A stretch of DNA of 64,000 nucleotides from Planctomycetota bacterium (GTDB lineage Bacteria; Planctomycetota; Phycisphaerae; Phycisphaerales; UBA1924), in contig JAUZRR010000011.1 in NCBI GenBank assembly GCA_030950285.1, forward strand, positions 1 to 64,000, given 5' to 3'. Shown in pieces: positions 52,609-61,506 of the stretch (the first letter of the stretch is position 1; every line of letters starts with the position of its first letter). The translations under genes were made by a program, and so were the position numbers. The notes below the pieces were generated by a model that saw nothing but the letters and a program-made list of their open reading frames with translations, was not told the DNA's origin and ran no database searches.

Positions 52609-52683
52609 GGCCCCGTCGTCTAGTCTGGTCCAGGACACCAGGTTTTCATCCTGGTAACACGGGTTCGAATCCCGTCGGGGTCA
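52609..52683 (+). tRNA. tRNA-Glu (anticodon UUC)
   Basis: Acceptor stem GGCCCCG pairs with CGGGGTC. D arm contains CTAGTCTGGTCCAGGAC; anticodon stem CCAGG / CCTGG encloses loop TTTTCAT, anticodon TTC; T arm CGGGTTCGAATCCCG. Discriminator base A at 52683. CCA not encoded. Confidence 0.96.
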
Positions 52684-52954
52684 CTTTGCTGACACACCCG
52701 CCACACCGGCGGGTGTGTTGCGTTTTGGGGGCGTGCATCTCTCTTGGCACGGGCGCGGGAGGCGGGCGGTGTCTGCGCACCGGTGCCTCGACATCGGCTG
52801 TTCCAGAAAAAAATCGACCACGCGCGATCCGTCGGCGGGGGGTCGTCCGAAGTGTGCGTACCAGCGGCCCGGGTGGACGCTGGCAGCCCGTCAATGTCGG
52901 CGGTCCTGGAAACTGCGCGATCGCTGCGCACACATTGTCTCGAAAGGACACCAA

Positions 52955-54559
52955 ATGCCTCTCTCTTTGCACAGAACGTTGCGGACCGCTTCGGCGGGGC
53001 TGCTTGTCGCCTGCGGCACCGCGATGGCGGCGTCGAGCTCGGCTCTTGAGACCTCCGGGTCTGACGGGTTGCGCTCGTGGCTGCCTTCGAGCCACAACGA
53101 CGCCCCGCTTATCAAGCTCGACCCGCAGGCCAACCTGACCGACGTCTACGCGTTTGTCGGCTCGCGCTACGACACCAGCGAGGACGTACTCAACGTGATC
53201 GTCAACGTCCGCCCCTTCAGCGAGCCGGGCGACGGGCCCCACTACGAACGCTTCAGCCACGACGCGCTCTACAGCATTCACATCACCAACCCGGCAACCG
53301 GCGAGACCGTGATCCGCTACGACTTTGCCTTCTCCTCCACAGCCGACAACTACAAGAACGAGAACACCATCCTCTCGTTTGGGTTCGGCACCGAAGTCGG
53401 CCCGATCATGAACCTCGGCGATGCACGGCAGAACTTCACGCAGACCTATTCGGTCACACGCACCGAGGGCGGCGACGCGACGATGATCGCCGACGGCATC
53501 CTCACCGCGGTCCCCAATGTCGGCAACAACGTCACCCCGCTCTACAACGACGCGAACGGGCGGGCGATCACCGGCGCGGCGTCCTTTGCCGAGCTCGACG
53601 GCTACACCCAGCAGGCGATCGTTGACGCGAGCAACGGCGACGCGCTCTTTGCCGGGCCGCGCGACGACAGCTTCTTTGCCGACATCCCGGGCGTCTTCGA
53701 CCTGCTCAACGTGCGAATCCTCGACAACGACGACGATTTCAGCGACGGGCTCGGACAGGACGGCCGGGGCAAGGACGGGTTCAAGGGCTTCAACGTCCTG
53801 TCGTTTGCGATCCAGATCCCGATCGATGAGCTGCCCGAGATGGCGTACAACGACGCGTTCTTCGGGCCTCAGACCGGGGTTGGGGTGTACGCCTCGGTCA
53901 GCCGACCGATGATGACCATCCGCAACAGCGGCGACGACATCCAGAGCTCGGGCGACTGGGTGCAGGTCAACCGTCTGGGCAACCCGCTGTTCAACGAGGG
54001 GCTGGTCGCGATCGCCGACAAGGACCGCTACAACGCGACCTCACCGGTCGACGACGCGCAGTACTCGACGTACGCGTCGAACCCGGAGCTGGCGGTGCTC
54101 ATCAACCTCGTCTTCGGGACGGCGTTTGAGACCACCAACCGCACCGACCTCGAAGCGATCTTCATCCCCGACGTGCTGCGGGTCGCGACGACGACCGGGC
54201 CGGTGCCTCTCGAGGGCGAGCCCGGGTTCAGCCGGTTCGGGTTTGTCGGCGGCGACACCACCGGCGGCGTCTCGAGCGGCTGGCCGAACGGGCGGCGCAT
54301 GGGCGACGACGTGGTCGATATCGCGCTGACCGCGATCGCCAGCGGGCCTTCCTACGCCACCATCACCGTGGTCGGCGACAACGTGCCTCGCAACGACGTG
54401 GACTACAACCGCGTGTTCCCCTACGGCGCGACGCCGCACTCGGGCACCTTCAACCGCAAGGACCCGCCCAAGATCCTCAAGGCAGACTTCAACAACGACG
54501 GCGAAGTGAACACCCTTGACCTCCTTGCGTTCTTCAACGCCTGGAACTCGGACCGCTGA
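52955..54559 (+). CDS. DUF4331 domain protein with dockerin-like C-terminus
   Basis: 534 residues. Signal peptide (cleavage after AMAA near residue 26). The body (SSHNDAPLIKLDPQANLTDVYAFVGSRYDTSEDVLNVIVNVRP...) is the DUF4331 pattern. The last 24 residues (ADFNNDGEVNTLDLLAFFNAWN) form a half dockerin typical of Planctomycetota. The 271-bp gap upstream (52684-52954) shows no feature. Likely exported and retained in the envelope. DUF4331 proteins often sit next to ECF sigma factor / anti-sigma pairs and fasciclin-like proteins, as here. Confidence 0.85.
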   Translation: MPLSLHRTLRTASAGLLVACGTAMAASSSALETSGSDGLRSWLPSSHNDAPLIKLDPQANLTDVYAFVGSRYDTSEDVLNVIVNVRPFSEPGDGPHYERFSHDALYSIHITNPATGETVIRYDFAFSSTADNYKNENTILSFGFGTEVGPIMNLGDARQNFTQTYSVTRTEGGDATMIADGILTAVPNVGNNVTPLYNDANGRAITGAASFAELDGYTQQAIVDASNGDALFAGPRDDSFFADIPGVFDLLNVRILDNDDDFSDGLGQDGRGKDGFKGFNVLSFAIQIPIDELPEMAYNDAFFGPQTGVGVYASVSRPMMTIRNSGDDIQSSGDWVQVNRLGNPLFNEGLVAIADKDRYNATSPVDDAQYSTYASNPELAVLINLVFGTAFETTNRTDLEAIFIPDVLRVATTTGPVPLEGEPGFSRFGFVGGDTTGGVSSGWPNGRRMGDDVVDIALTAIASGPSYATITVVGDNVPRNDVDYNRVFPYGATPHSGTFNRKDPPKILKADFNNDGEVNTLDLLAFFNAWNSDR

Positions 54560-54576
54560 GCCTTCACCTTCTGTGA

Positions 54577-54608
54577 CGCCCGGCGGGACGGAAACGCCCC
54601 GCCGGGCG
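54577..54608 (+). terminator. Hairpin between DUF4331 and DUF4198 genes
   Basis: CGCCCGGCGGG and CCCGCCGGGCG form an 11-bp perfect stem around the loop ACGGAAACGC, 18 bp after the stop of the DUF4331 gene. No T tract follows, so it may terminate weakly or act as an RNA-stability element. Confidence 0.55.
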
Positions 54609-54681
54609 ATTGTTCGAGAATCGGAGACGGGTCTCAAGCCCCGCACACCCCGCACACATCACACCGTTCGAGAGGACGACC

Positions 54682-55533
54682 ATGACTATCTCACGACGAC
54701 TGATTCATTCCGCACTGCTCTGCATCATCGCGGTGACGCTGACCGCGGGCGAGGCGCTCGCCCACGAGTTCTGGATCTCGCCGAGCACCTACAGCCCGGC
54801 CGCCAACGGGCTTGTCCGGGTTTCGCTCTTTCACGGCGAACGGTTCGCCGGCGACGTGGTAGGCCGGAACGACCCGATGATCAAACGGTTCGAGTACCGG
54901 CTCGGCGGGACAGTGGCCGATGTCCGGGGCATGCACGGCGCGACGACCGGCTTCATGCGGCCCGCCGGTGTCGGGCACGCGGTCATCGTCTACGAGACCG
55001 AGGAGTACATTCATCTGCTGCCTGCCGAGAAGTTTGAGGCGTACCTGCTCGAGGAGGGGCTCGACGAGATCCGCGAACGGCGGGCGGCGCTGGGCGAGTC
55101 GGGGACCGAAGGCCGCGAAGCGTATGTAAGGTGCGCCAAGTCGCTGCTGACCGTCGGCGACGCCGGCCCGTTCACGGGCGAGACCGAGGCGGTCGGGCTG
55201 CCGCTGGAGATCGTGATCGAGCGCATCGAGAACAGCGCCGACGGCGTGCTTGAGGCGCGGCTGCTGTTCGAGGGCGAGCCTCTCGCGGGTCGGCGGGTGG
55301 TCGCGACCTCCGAGAACAACCCCGGCGCGCTGGTCGAACTCGAGGCCGACGCCTTGGGGATGGTGCGGTTTGTGCCCGATGAGGGCGGGCCTTGGATTTT
55401 GACTGCGCTGCATATGGAGCGGGTGACGGACCGGGACGACATCGATTGGAAGAGCTACTGGGCGTCCACGACGTTTGCGGTGCCGGAGCGGATGCAGGCT
55501 GGCGAAGGAACCCATCTGGGAGGAGGGGCCTGA
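54682..55533 (+). CDS. DUF4198 periplasmic protein
   Basis: 283 residues. Signal peptide ending TAGEALA, then HEFWISPSTYSPAANGLV, the typical start of DUF4198/CbiK-like periplasmic proteins, and a late GMVRFVPDEGGPWILTALHM. These proteins are linked to nickel and cobalt uptake or other metal handling. Starts at ATG 54682 in the same orientation as the DUF4331 gene. A role in envelope metal handling fits the metal-efflux genes downstream but is not proven. Confidence 0.8.
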   Translation: MTISRRLIHSALLCIIAVTLTAGEALAHEFWISPSTYSPAANGLVRVSLFHGERFAGDVVGRNDPMIKRFEYRLGGTVADVRGMHGATTGFMRPAGVGHAVIVYETEEYIHLLPAEKFEAYLLEEGLDEIRERRAALGESGTEGREAYVRCAKSLLTVGDAGPFTGETEAVGLPLEIVIERIENSADGVLEARLLFEGEPLAGRRVVATSENNPGALVELEADALGMVRFVPDEGGPWILTALHMERVTDRDDIDWKSYWASTTFAVPERMQAGEGTHLGGGA

Positions 55534-55670
55534 ACCCGGCGCGGGGCCCTGTTCCCCCTCGGGCCCCGCTGCTTGGTTCGGGTGCGCTTGTTGTCCCCTT
55601 GAGCTACACTGGATTGATCGTACGAAAAGGTCGGCCCCGGTCGGGCCCGCAACACCACAGCGAGACACAC

Positions 55671-56237
55671 GTGCCAGCACAGACGATACTCCAACGTGTT
55701 GCAGCCGGGGACCAGCCCGCGGTGGATGCGTGTGTTCGCGAATACGGCGGGCTGGTGTGGAGACTCGCGCGGAAGTATCTCGACCAGGTGCCGGCAGAAG
55801 TTGAGGACGCGGTGCAGGATGTCTTTCTCGAAGTCTGGCTCTCGGCGGCACGGTTTGATCCGGGCAAAGGGCGCGAAGCCGCGTTTGTCGCGACCATCGC
55901 GCACCGGAGGCTGATCGATCGGCAGCGAGAGATCACCACCCGTCGAAAGCACGACAGAAGAGCGGCCGAGCAGGAGCACGCGCCGCGGCTGTCTGAAGAG
56001 GCCCCGGGTGTGGCAGCGGAGGATCAGGTGAGGCTCGCGATCGCGTTCAACAGTTTGCCAGCAGTCGAACGGGACGCGCTGTGGTTGTCGGTCTATCGCG
56101 GGCTGAGCCACCGCGAGATCGGGCTGGCAACCGAGCTGCCGATCGGGACGGTCAAGTCGCGGCTGCGGCGGGCGATGATCCGGCTGACGGAGATGCTGAC
56201 CAAGCCTGCCACGGGCGTCAAGGAGGGAGCATCGTGA
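55671..56237 (+). CDS. ECF-type RNA polymerase sigma factor
   Basis: 188 residues. Region 2: YGGLVWRLARKYLDQVPAEVEDAVQDVFLEVW with the -10 recognition helix FVATIAHRRLIDRQR. Region 4: LPAVERDALWLSVYRGLSHREIG with the -35 recognition helix LPIGTVKSRLRRAM. GTG start at 55671; a longer open frame upstream is not supported. The stop overlaps the anti-sigma start (GTGA), so the two are co-translated. Confidence 0.92.
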   Translation: MPAQTILQRVAAGDQPAVDACVREYGGLVWRLARKYLDQVPAEVEDAVQDVFLEVWLSAARFDPGKGREAAFVATIAHRRLIDRQREITTRRKHDRRAAEQEHAPRLSEEAPGVAAEDQVRLAIAFNSLPAVERDALWLSVYRGLSHREIGLATELPIGTVKSRLRRAMIRLTEMLTKPATGVKEGAS

Positions 56238-57304
56238 GCCAAACCCCTTCCAACCTGCAACGGCTCGCCGAACTCGCGGCCGACGAGACCCTCGGGCAGC
56301 TCTCGGTCGAGGACCGCGCCGAGCTGGAACTCCTTCGCGAAGAGCTGGGCGTCGCGAGCCGAGGTGATGGAGACAGAGTCCTGGGCGAGCTGTTCGTGGC
56401 GTTCGACGCTGCGGCTGACGACGCCGACGCGATGCCCGAAGAACTCAGCGCCAAGCTGATCGCCAGAGGGCGGCGCATCGTGGGCTCTGAAACTTCTCCG
56501 GCTGCGGCCCCGCCGATCCCCCTCCCGGCACCCGGCCCGTCGCGGGGCTGGAAATCGGCGCTGGTCGCGGCGGGGCTCATCGCGGCGGTCTCGCTGACAG
56601 TCGCGGCGGTCTCGTTCGGCAATCGGGCCAAGGACCGGGACCGGTGGCAGACAGAACGGCAGGCGTTGGAGTTGCGCGTTGAGGAAAACCAAACACTGTT
56701 GGCTGTGGCAAGGACCGCTTCTGACGAGCTGCGGGTTGCGCTCGCTGCGAGTGAGTCGCTCGCCGCAGCGCAGCGTGAGCAGGTCCTGGCGGCCCAGCAG
56801 CGCGAGTTGCAGTACGCGCAGCAGTTGGCCGAGGCGACAAGCACCATCGGCGACCTCTCGACGAGAGTCGCGATGTACGAGGAGCCGATTCCGCCGGAGA
56901 TCCTCGCGGCGAATCGGCAGAAACTGCTCGAAGTGCCCGACACGATCCGGGTGGCGTGGCAGCCGTTCGACCTGCCTGACAACCCGGCCGAGCAGCAACT
57001 GGTGCGGGGTGATGTCGTCTGGAACGACGAGTTGGAAGAGGGCTATCTCCGCTTTGTCGGGCTCGAGCCCAACGATCCGAGCGTCGAGCAGTACCAGGTC
57101 TGGGTGATCGACGATCGCGGGATGGAGCAGAAAGTCAGCGGCGGGGTGTTCAACGCGACCGCCGACGGCGAGGTCATCGTCCCGATCGTGCCGGGGATCG
57201 ATGTCCACCGGGTGGCGCTGTTCGCGGTGACGATCGAGGAGCCGGGCGGGACGTGGGTTCCGGACCTCAAACGCCGCGTCGTGGTCGCGCCGGTCGAGGG
57301 CTGA
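56234..57304 (+). CDS. RskA-type anti-sigma factor
   Basis: 356 residues. N-terminal sigma-binding segment (LAADETLGQLSVEDRAELELL), one transmembrane helix at about 113-133 (SALVAAGLIAAVSLTVAAVSF), a periplasmic coiled coil (AASESLAAAQREQVLAAQQ), and a C-terminal RskA-like beta domain (YQVWVIDDRGMEQKVSGGVFNATADGEVIVPI). It should hold the ECF sigma factor at the membrane until a periplasmic signal triggers proteolysis. GTG at 56234 with AAGGAGGGAG just before it. Confidence 0.9.
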   Translation: MSQTPSNLQRLAELAADETLGQLSVEDRAELELLREELGVASRGDGDRVLGELFVAFDAAADDADAMPEELSAKLIARGRRIVGSETSPAAAPPIPLPAPGPSRGWKSALVAAGLIAAVSLTVAAVSFGNRAKDRDRWQTERQALELRVEENQTLLAVARTASDELRVALAASESLAAAQREQVLAAQQRELQYAQQLAEATSTIGDLSTRVAMYEEPIPPEILAANRQKLLEVPDTIRVAWQPFDLPDNPAEQQLVRGDVVWNDELEEGYLRFVGLEPNDPSVEQYQVWVIDDRGMEQKVSGGVFNATADGEVIVPIVPGIDVHRVALFAVTIEEPGGTWVPDLKRRVVVAPVEG

Positions 57305-57307
57305 CCT

Positions 57308-57363
57308 GCCCCCCCACGCCCCCACGCCCCCACGCCCCGACGCCCCGACGCCCCTCACGCCCC
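57308..57363. repeat. C-rich microsatellite
   Basis: Eight-base units CCCCCACG (three copies) and CCCCGACG (two copies), with a partial unit either side, directly after the anti-sigma stop. Same C-rich repeat type as in the hydantoinase, amidohydrolase and nadD genes. The rest of the gap to 57496 shows nothing else. Confidence 0.85.
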
Positions 57364-57496
57364 TATCTTGGGGCCTGCCCAAGCCGCACAATCCACACAA
57401 CCGATCCACACGGCCTCAAATACGACGGTTCACACGGAATAGACGCTCTGCCTGCGGTGTCTGCACCAGCGTTCCCACGATGCTAGAGTTCGCCGC

Positions 57497-57907
57497 ATGA
57501 TCCGAATACTCGCCATCCTGATGCTCATTCTCGCCGGCGCACCCGGTTTGGGAGCTGTCGGGGTGCGTGGTGGGTTCGCAGGGTCTTGCGAAGAGACGGC
57601 GTGCCAGCATGTGGTGGTCCGCACCACCTGTTGCAGCGAGACGATCGAGACGATGCCCTGCCACACGGGCGAGGACGACTGCACCTGCGGCGTCGCCCCG
57701 ATGCCGGACCGACAGCCTCAGCCTCAAGCCCCGCTGCCACGCACCGAGCGTGATTCGCCCGCCGCCGCGCCCGCCGAGCGGCCTGCTCTGGTCGGCGCTG
57801 CTGCGTGGGACGCCAAGGCGCCGCGCAGCCCGATCGCCGCGCCGGACCAGTTCACGGCACTGACCAACAACGAGGTTCAGGCGCTCATGGGGGTCTGGAG
57901 AACGTAG
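57497..57907 (+). CDS. Small Cys-rich exported protein leading the metal-efflux operon
   Basis: 136 residues with a signal peptide (MIRILAILMLILAGAPGLGA). The mature N-terminus is rich in Cys (CEETACQHVV, TTCCSETIETMPCHTGEDDCTCGV), then a Pro/Ala-rich linker and a short Asn/Glu/Arg C-terminus. Cysteine spacing suggests metal binding. It precedes the CusC-like gene by about 100 bp in the same orientation. No family recognised. Confidence 0.65.
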   Translation: MIRILAILMLILAGAPGLGAVGVRGGFAGSCEETACQHVVVRTTCCSETIETMPCHTGEDDCTCGVAPMPDRQPQPQAPLPRTERDSPAAAPAERPALVGAAAWDAKAPRSPIAAPDQFTALTNNEVQALMGVWRT

Positions 57908-58006
57908 CGACCGAGCACCACAGAGAGCGTGCGCGCCGACTTCGGCGGTGCACGCCCTGTGCCACTCGGACTTTCGCTCGTTCTTCTTGACACTCTGGAG
58001 CCCACC

Positions 58007-59440
58007 ATGACACCGCGATCGGTCGCGTGCGCATTCAGCGCCTCGGCGATAGGACTACTCGGGGGATGTTCCTCCTCTCCGTTCGATCAGCCGTACGACA
58101 CCAACCACTCGCTCAGCCGGACTCTCCCCGAGAGCGCGGACCCCGCCGCCCGCGCCCGGCTCGGCGAAGATGCCCCGCAACCGGAGTTGACCGAGACCTC
58201 GTCGCCGGACGACTACATCCGCTACGCGCTCTTTCACAGCCCGCAGGTCGAGGCTGCCTACCAGCGGTGGCGTGCGGCGGCCGAGCGGTTGCCACAGGTC
58301 AGCGCGCTGCCCGATCCCCGGCTGAGCTTCGGGTTCTTTCTCGATGAGGTCGAGACCCGTACCGGCGCTCAGCAAGGCCGGATCGGCGTGCAGCAGAGCT
58401 TCCCGTGGCCCGGGCAACTCGGGGCCCGCGAAGACGCGGCGTCCAGAGGCGCTTCGGCGGCGTGGCGGCGCTTCGAGGCGGCGCGGCTGACAGTCGCCGA
58501 GCGGGTGGTCACCACCCTGCACGACCTGGCATACCTCGACAAGACCATCGGCATCACCCGCGAGAACCTCGACCTCTTGCTGTCGTTCGAGGAGGTGCTC
58601 CGCGCACGGTATAGGGTCGGCGCGAGCTCGCACCCGGAGGTGATCCGCGTGCAGGTCGAGCTCGGGCAACTCGAGGACCGGATCGCCCAGCTCGACGCGA
58701 TGCGCCCGGCGTACGTCGCCGAGCTGAACTCGGTGCTCGATCGGCCGGGCTCGACCGCGGTCCCCCTGATGGGCACGCTGCCGGGGCGGGTGGCGAGTGT
58801 GGACGCCGAGGGCTTGGCCGCGATCGCACGTCGGGCCAACCCGACACTGCTTGCACTCGACGAACAGATGGAGGCGCAACGGTTCCTGACCGAGGTTGCC
58901 CGCAAGGATGGGCTGCCTGATTTCACGGTCGGGGTGGATTACATCGTGACCAACGACGCGGCGGGAGCGTCCTTTCCCGAGAGCGGGGACGACCCGATCC
59001 TGCTCCGCTTCGGGCTGAGTCTCCCGGTGTGGCGTGAGAAGTACGACGCCGGGGTTCGGGAGTCGATCGCCCGTCGGCTCGCGATCGCGGGCGACCGGCA
59101 CGCCGAGGCGAACCGAATCGCAGCCGGGATCCACCGGGCGTGGTTCGAGCACACCGACGCCGACCGGCGCGTGAAGCTGTACGAGCTGACGCTGATCCCC
59201 AAGGCCGAGGAATCGCTGCGGGCCTCGCTGGCGGGGTTCCGGGCCGGGGACACGAGCTTTCTTGACCTGCTTGACACCGAGCGCACGTTGCTCGAGTTCT
59301 CGATTGCTGCCGAGCGGGCCCGGGCCGACCGCGGCAAGGCGCTTGCGCGGCTGAACACGCTCGTCGGTGCCTCGGTGCCGACCGACGGCACGACCGGCGA
59401 AGAAACTCCTGCCTCGCCCACCGAAGGGGGTCAGCCATGA
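58007..59440 (+). CDS. CusC/TolC-type outer-membrane efflux lipoprotein
   Basis: 477 residues. Lipobox LLGGC with Cys21. The rest is the outer-membrane efflux protein (OEP) repeat fold: ALFHSPQVEAAYQRWRAAAERL, the coiled-coil repeats and the internal duplication FEEVLRARYRVGASSHPEVIRVQVELGQ. It forms the channel of a tripartite Cus/Czc pump. ATG at 58007 with GGAG at 57997. The stop overlaps the next gene (ATGA). Confidence 0.92.
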   Translation: MTPRSVACAFSASAIGLLGGCSSSPFDQPYDTNHSLSRTLPESADPAARARLGEDAPQPELTETSSPDDYIRYALFHSPQVEAAYQRWRAAAERLPQVSALPDPRLSFGFFLDEVETRTGAQQGRIGVQQSFPWPGQLGAREDAASRGASAAWRRFEAARLTVAERVVTTLHDLAYLDKTIGITRENLDLLLSFEEVLRARYRVGASSHPEVIRVQVELGQLEDRIAQLDAMRPAYVAELNSVLDRPGSTAVPLMGTLPGRVASVDAEGLAAIARRANPTLLALDEQMEAQRFLTEVARKDGLPDFTVGVDYIVTNDAAGASFPESGDDPILLRFGLSLPVWREKYDAGVRESIARRLAIAGDRHAEANRIAAGIHRAWFEHTDADRRVKLYELTLIPKAEESLRASLAGFRAGDTSFLDLLDTERTLLEFSIAAERARADRGKALARLNTLVGASVPTDGTTGEETPASPTEGGQP

Positions 59441-61506
59441 ACCGCTTTCTCAAGATACTCCGGGTGACAGTTGCCTGGATCTGGCGTCATACGTCCGCGG
59501 GTGTCGCGGTTGTGCTGATCGGGCTTGCGCTGGTCATGGGGTACCACCTGGGTCAGGATTCACCCGAGGCGTCGACCGAGATTGCCGCGAATGCACACGA
59601 CGACCAGACGGACGACACCGCGAGCGAGCCGCAGATGTACACCTGCTCGATGCACCCCTCGGTGCGGCTGCCGGACCCCGACGCCAAGTGTCCGATCTGC
59701 TTTATGGAGCTGATCCCGGTGACCGCCGACGTCGGTGAGGACCACGATCGGCGCGTGACGATAAGCAAGAGCGCCGCGGCGCTCAGCCGGATCGAGACCG
59801 CCCAGGTCGGGCGGTTCTTCCCGACCGCCTCGACCCGCCTCTACGGCAAGATGACGTTCGACGAGACCGCGGTCGCGAGGCTCACCGCCTATTTTCCCGG
59901 GCGCATCGAGCGGCTGTTCGTGAACTATCTCGGGGTGTCGGTCTCCAAGGGCGACCACATGGCGGAGGTCTACAGCCCCGAACTGCTCGCGGCGTTCGAG
60001 GAGCTCCGCCAGTCCATCGCGGCGGACCAGAACACCCGGGGGACCAGCGAGATCGTCCGCTCGACAACCCGCGACATGCTCGCGGCGGCTCGGGAAAAAC
60101 TCAGGCTCTTCGGCATCACACCAGAACAGATCGCCGAGATCGAGAACGGGTCGTTCGACTCTGACCTGCTCACAATCTTTGCGCCGATCGGCGGCGTGGT
60201 CACCCATCTTGCGGTGCGCGAGGGCGACTATGTGCAGACCGGCGCCGCGATCGCGACGGTCGCCGACCTCTCGCGGCTGTGGCTTGATATGGAAGCCTAC
60301 GAGTCGCAGCTCCCGCTCCTGCGCTGGGGGCAGCCCGTGACGTTCACGGTCGAATCGCATCCGGGCGAGACCTTCGAGGGGCAGATCTCGTTCATCGAAC
60401 CGATGGTTGATGAACGCACGCGAACCGCTGCGGTGCGCGTCGCGGTGGACAACGCCGACCGACGCCTCAAGCCCGGGATGTACGTCTCGGCGGTGGTCCG
60501 GACCCGGATCGCAGACCACGGCGCGGTGGTCAACGACGAACTGGCCGGGCGTTGGGTCGGTCCGATGCACCCCTCGGAGCTGCAGGACGGGCCGGGGGCG
60601 TGCAAGATCTGCGGCATGGACCTGGTCCCGACCGAGTCGCTCGGCGTCGTTGGGGACTCGAGCGAAGTCGAGATGCCGCTGGTGATCCCGCGAACGGCGG
60701 TGCTCTTTACCGGCACGCGCTCGGTGGTCTACGTCGAGGTGCCCGACTCAGAACAGCCGACCTACGAGGGGCGTGAGGTCGTGCTCGGCCCGCGGGCGGA
60801 CGATTTCTACGTTGTCCGCGAGGGGCTGCGCGAGGGCGAATCGGTCGTCGTCGATGGCGCGTTCCGGATCGACAGCGCCATGCAGATCGTGGCCAAGCCG
60901 AGCATGATGACCCCGGCCGGCGGTGGCGGCGGCAACGCCCACGCCGGACACACCGGGATGGCGCCGGGCGCGATGCCGACGGAGACCAGCGCGAGTGTTC
61001 CTGAGGCATTCATGGCTGCACTGAAACCCGTGTACGCGGCGTACCTCGATGCGCAGGAATCGCTCGCAGGGGACGACGTGGGCGGGTTTGTTCAGGCCGC
61101 TGACGATCTGCAGGCGGCGCTCGAGAACGTCAAGGAAGTCGGCCTGGTCGGCGAGCCGCGCGGGGAGTGGCGTCGGGCGGCGGCCAAGCTCCGCACAGAG
61201 ACGGCCGTCACCACGCCCGAGCAGGCAAGGGTGCTCTTTGAGCGCATGAGCAAGGGCATCATCGCGCTGGAAAGAGCGTTCGGCCACAGCACCGACGAGA
61301 CCTGGCACGTTGCCTATTGCCCGATGGCGTTTGACAATGCCGGGGCGGAGTGGATGCAACGCGGGGACAAGGTCAACAACCCCTACTTCGGCAGCCGGAT
61401 GCTGCGGTGTGGAGATATCCGCGCAGCATTCCCCCCGACCGGCACCGCAGCTGATGCCGTGAGCGACATGCCGGACATGCCGGGGATGGAGCACGACCAT
61501 GAGTAA
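59437..61506 (+). CDS. CusB-type periplasmic adaptor with heavy-metal-binding domains
   Basis: 689 residues. An N-terminal membrane anchor is followed by a heavy-metal-binding domain (YTCSMHPSVRLPDPDAKCPICFME, CxxH / CPIC ligands), the barrel-sandwich adaptor core (FPGRIERLFVNYLGVSVSKGDHMAEVYSPELL; VTHLAVREGDYVQTGAAIATV), a second metal-binding motif (GPMHPSELQDGPGACKICGMDL) and a DUF3347-type C-terminus ending in a Cys/Met site (HVAYCPMAFDNAGAEW). Start ATG 59437 overlaps the CusC stop; it overlaps CusA by 8 bp at the 3' end. Two metal sites plus the DUF3347 domain suggest Cu(I)/Ag(I) delivery to the pump. Confidence 0.94.
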   Translation: MNRFLKILRVTVAWIWRHTSAGVAVVLIGLALVMGYHLGQDSPEASTEIAANAHDDQTDDTASEPQMYTCSMHPSVRLPDPDAKCPICFMELIPVTADVGEDHDRRVTISKSAAALSRIETAQVGRFFPTASTRLYGKMTFDETAVARLTAYFPGRIERLFVNYLGVSVSKGDHMAEVYSPELLAAFEELRQSIAADQNTRGTSEIVRSTTRDMLAAAREKLRLFGITPEQIAEIENGSFDSDLLTIFAPIGGVVTHLAVREGDYVQTGAAIATVADLSRLWLDMEAYESQLPLLRWGQPVTFTVESHPGETFEGQISFIEPMVDERTRTAAVRVAVDNADRRLKPGMYVSAVVRTRIADHGAVVNDELAGRWVGPMHPSELQDGPGACKICGMDLVPTESLGVVGDSSEVEMPLVIPRTAVLFTGTRSVVYVEVPDSEQPTYEGREVVLGPRADDFYVVREGLREGESVVVDGAFRIDSAMQIVAKPSMMTPAGGGGGNAHAGHTGMAPGAMPTETSASVPEAFMAALKPVYAAYLDAQESLAGDDVGGFVQAADDLQAALENVKEVGLVGEPRGEWRRAAAKLRTETAVTTPEQARVLFERMSKGIIALERAFGHSTDETWHVAYCPMAFDNAGAEWMQRGDKVNNPYFGSRMLRCGDIRAAFPPTGTAADAVSDMPDMPGMEHDHE

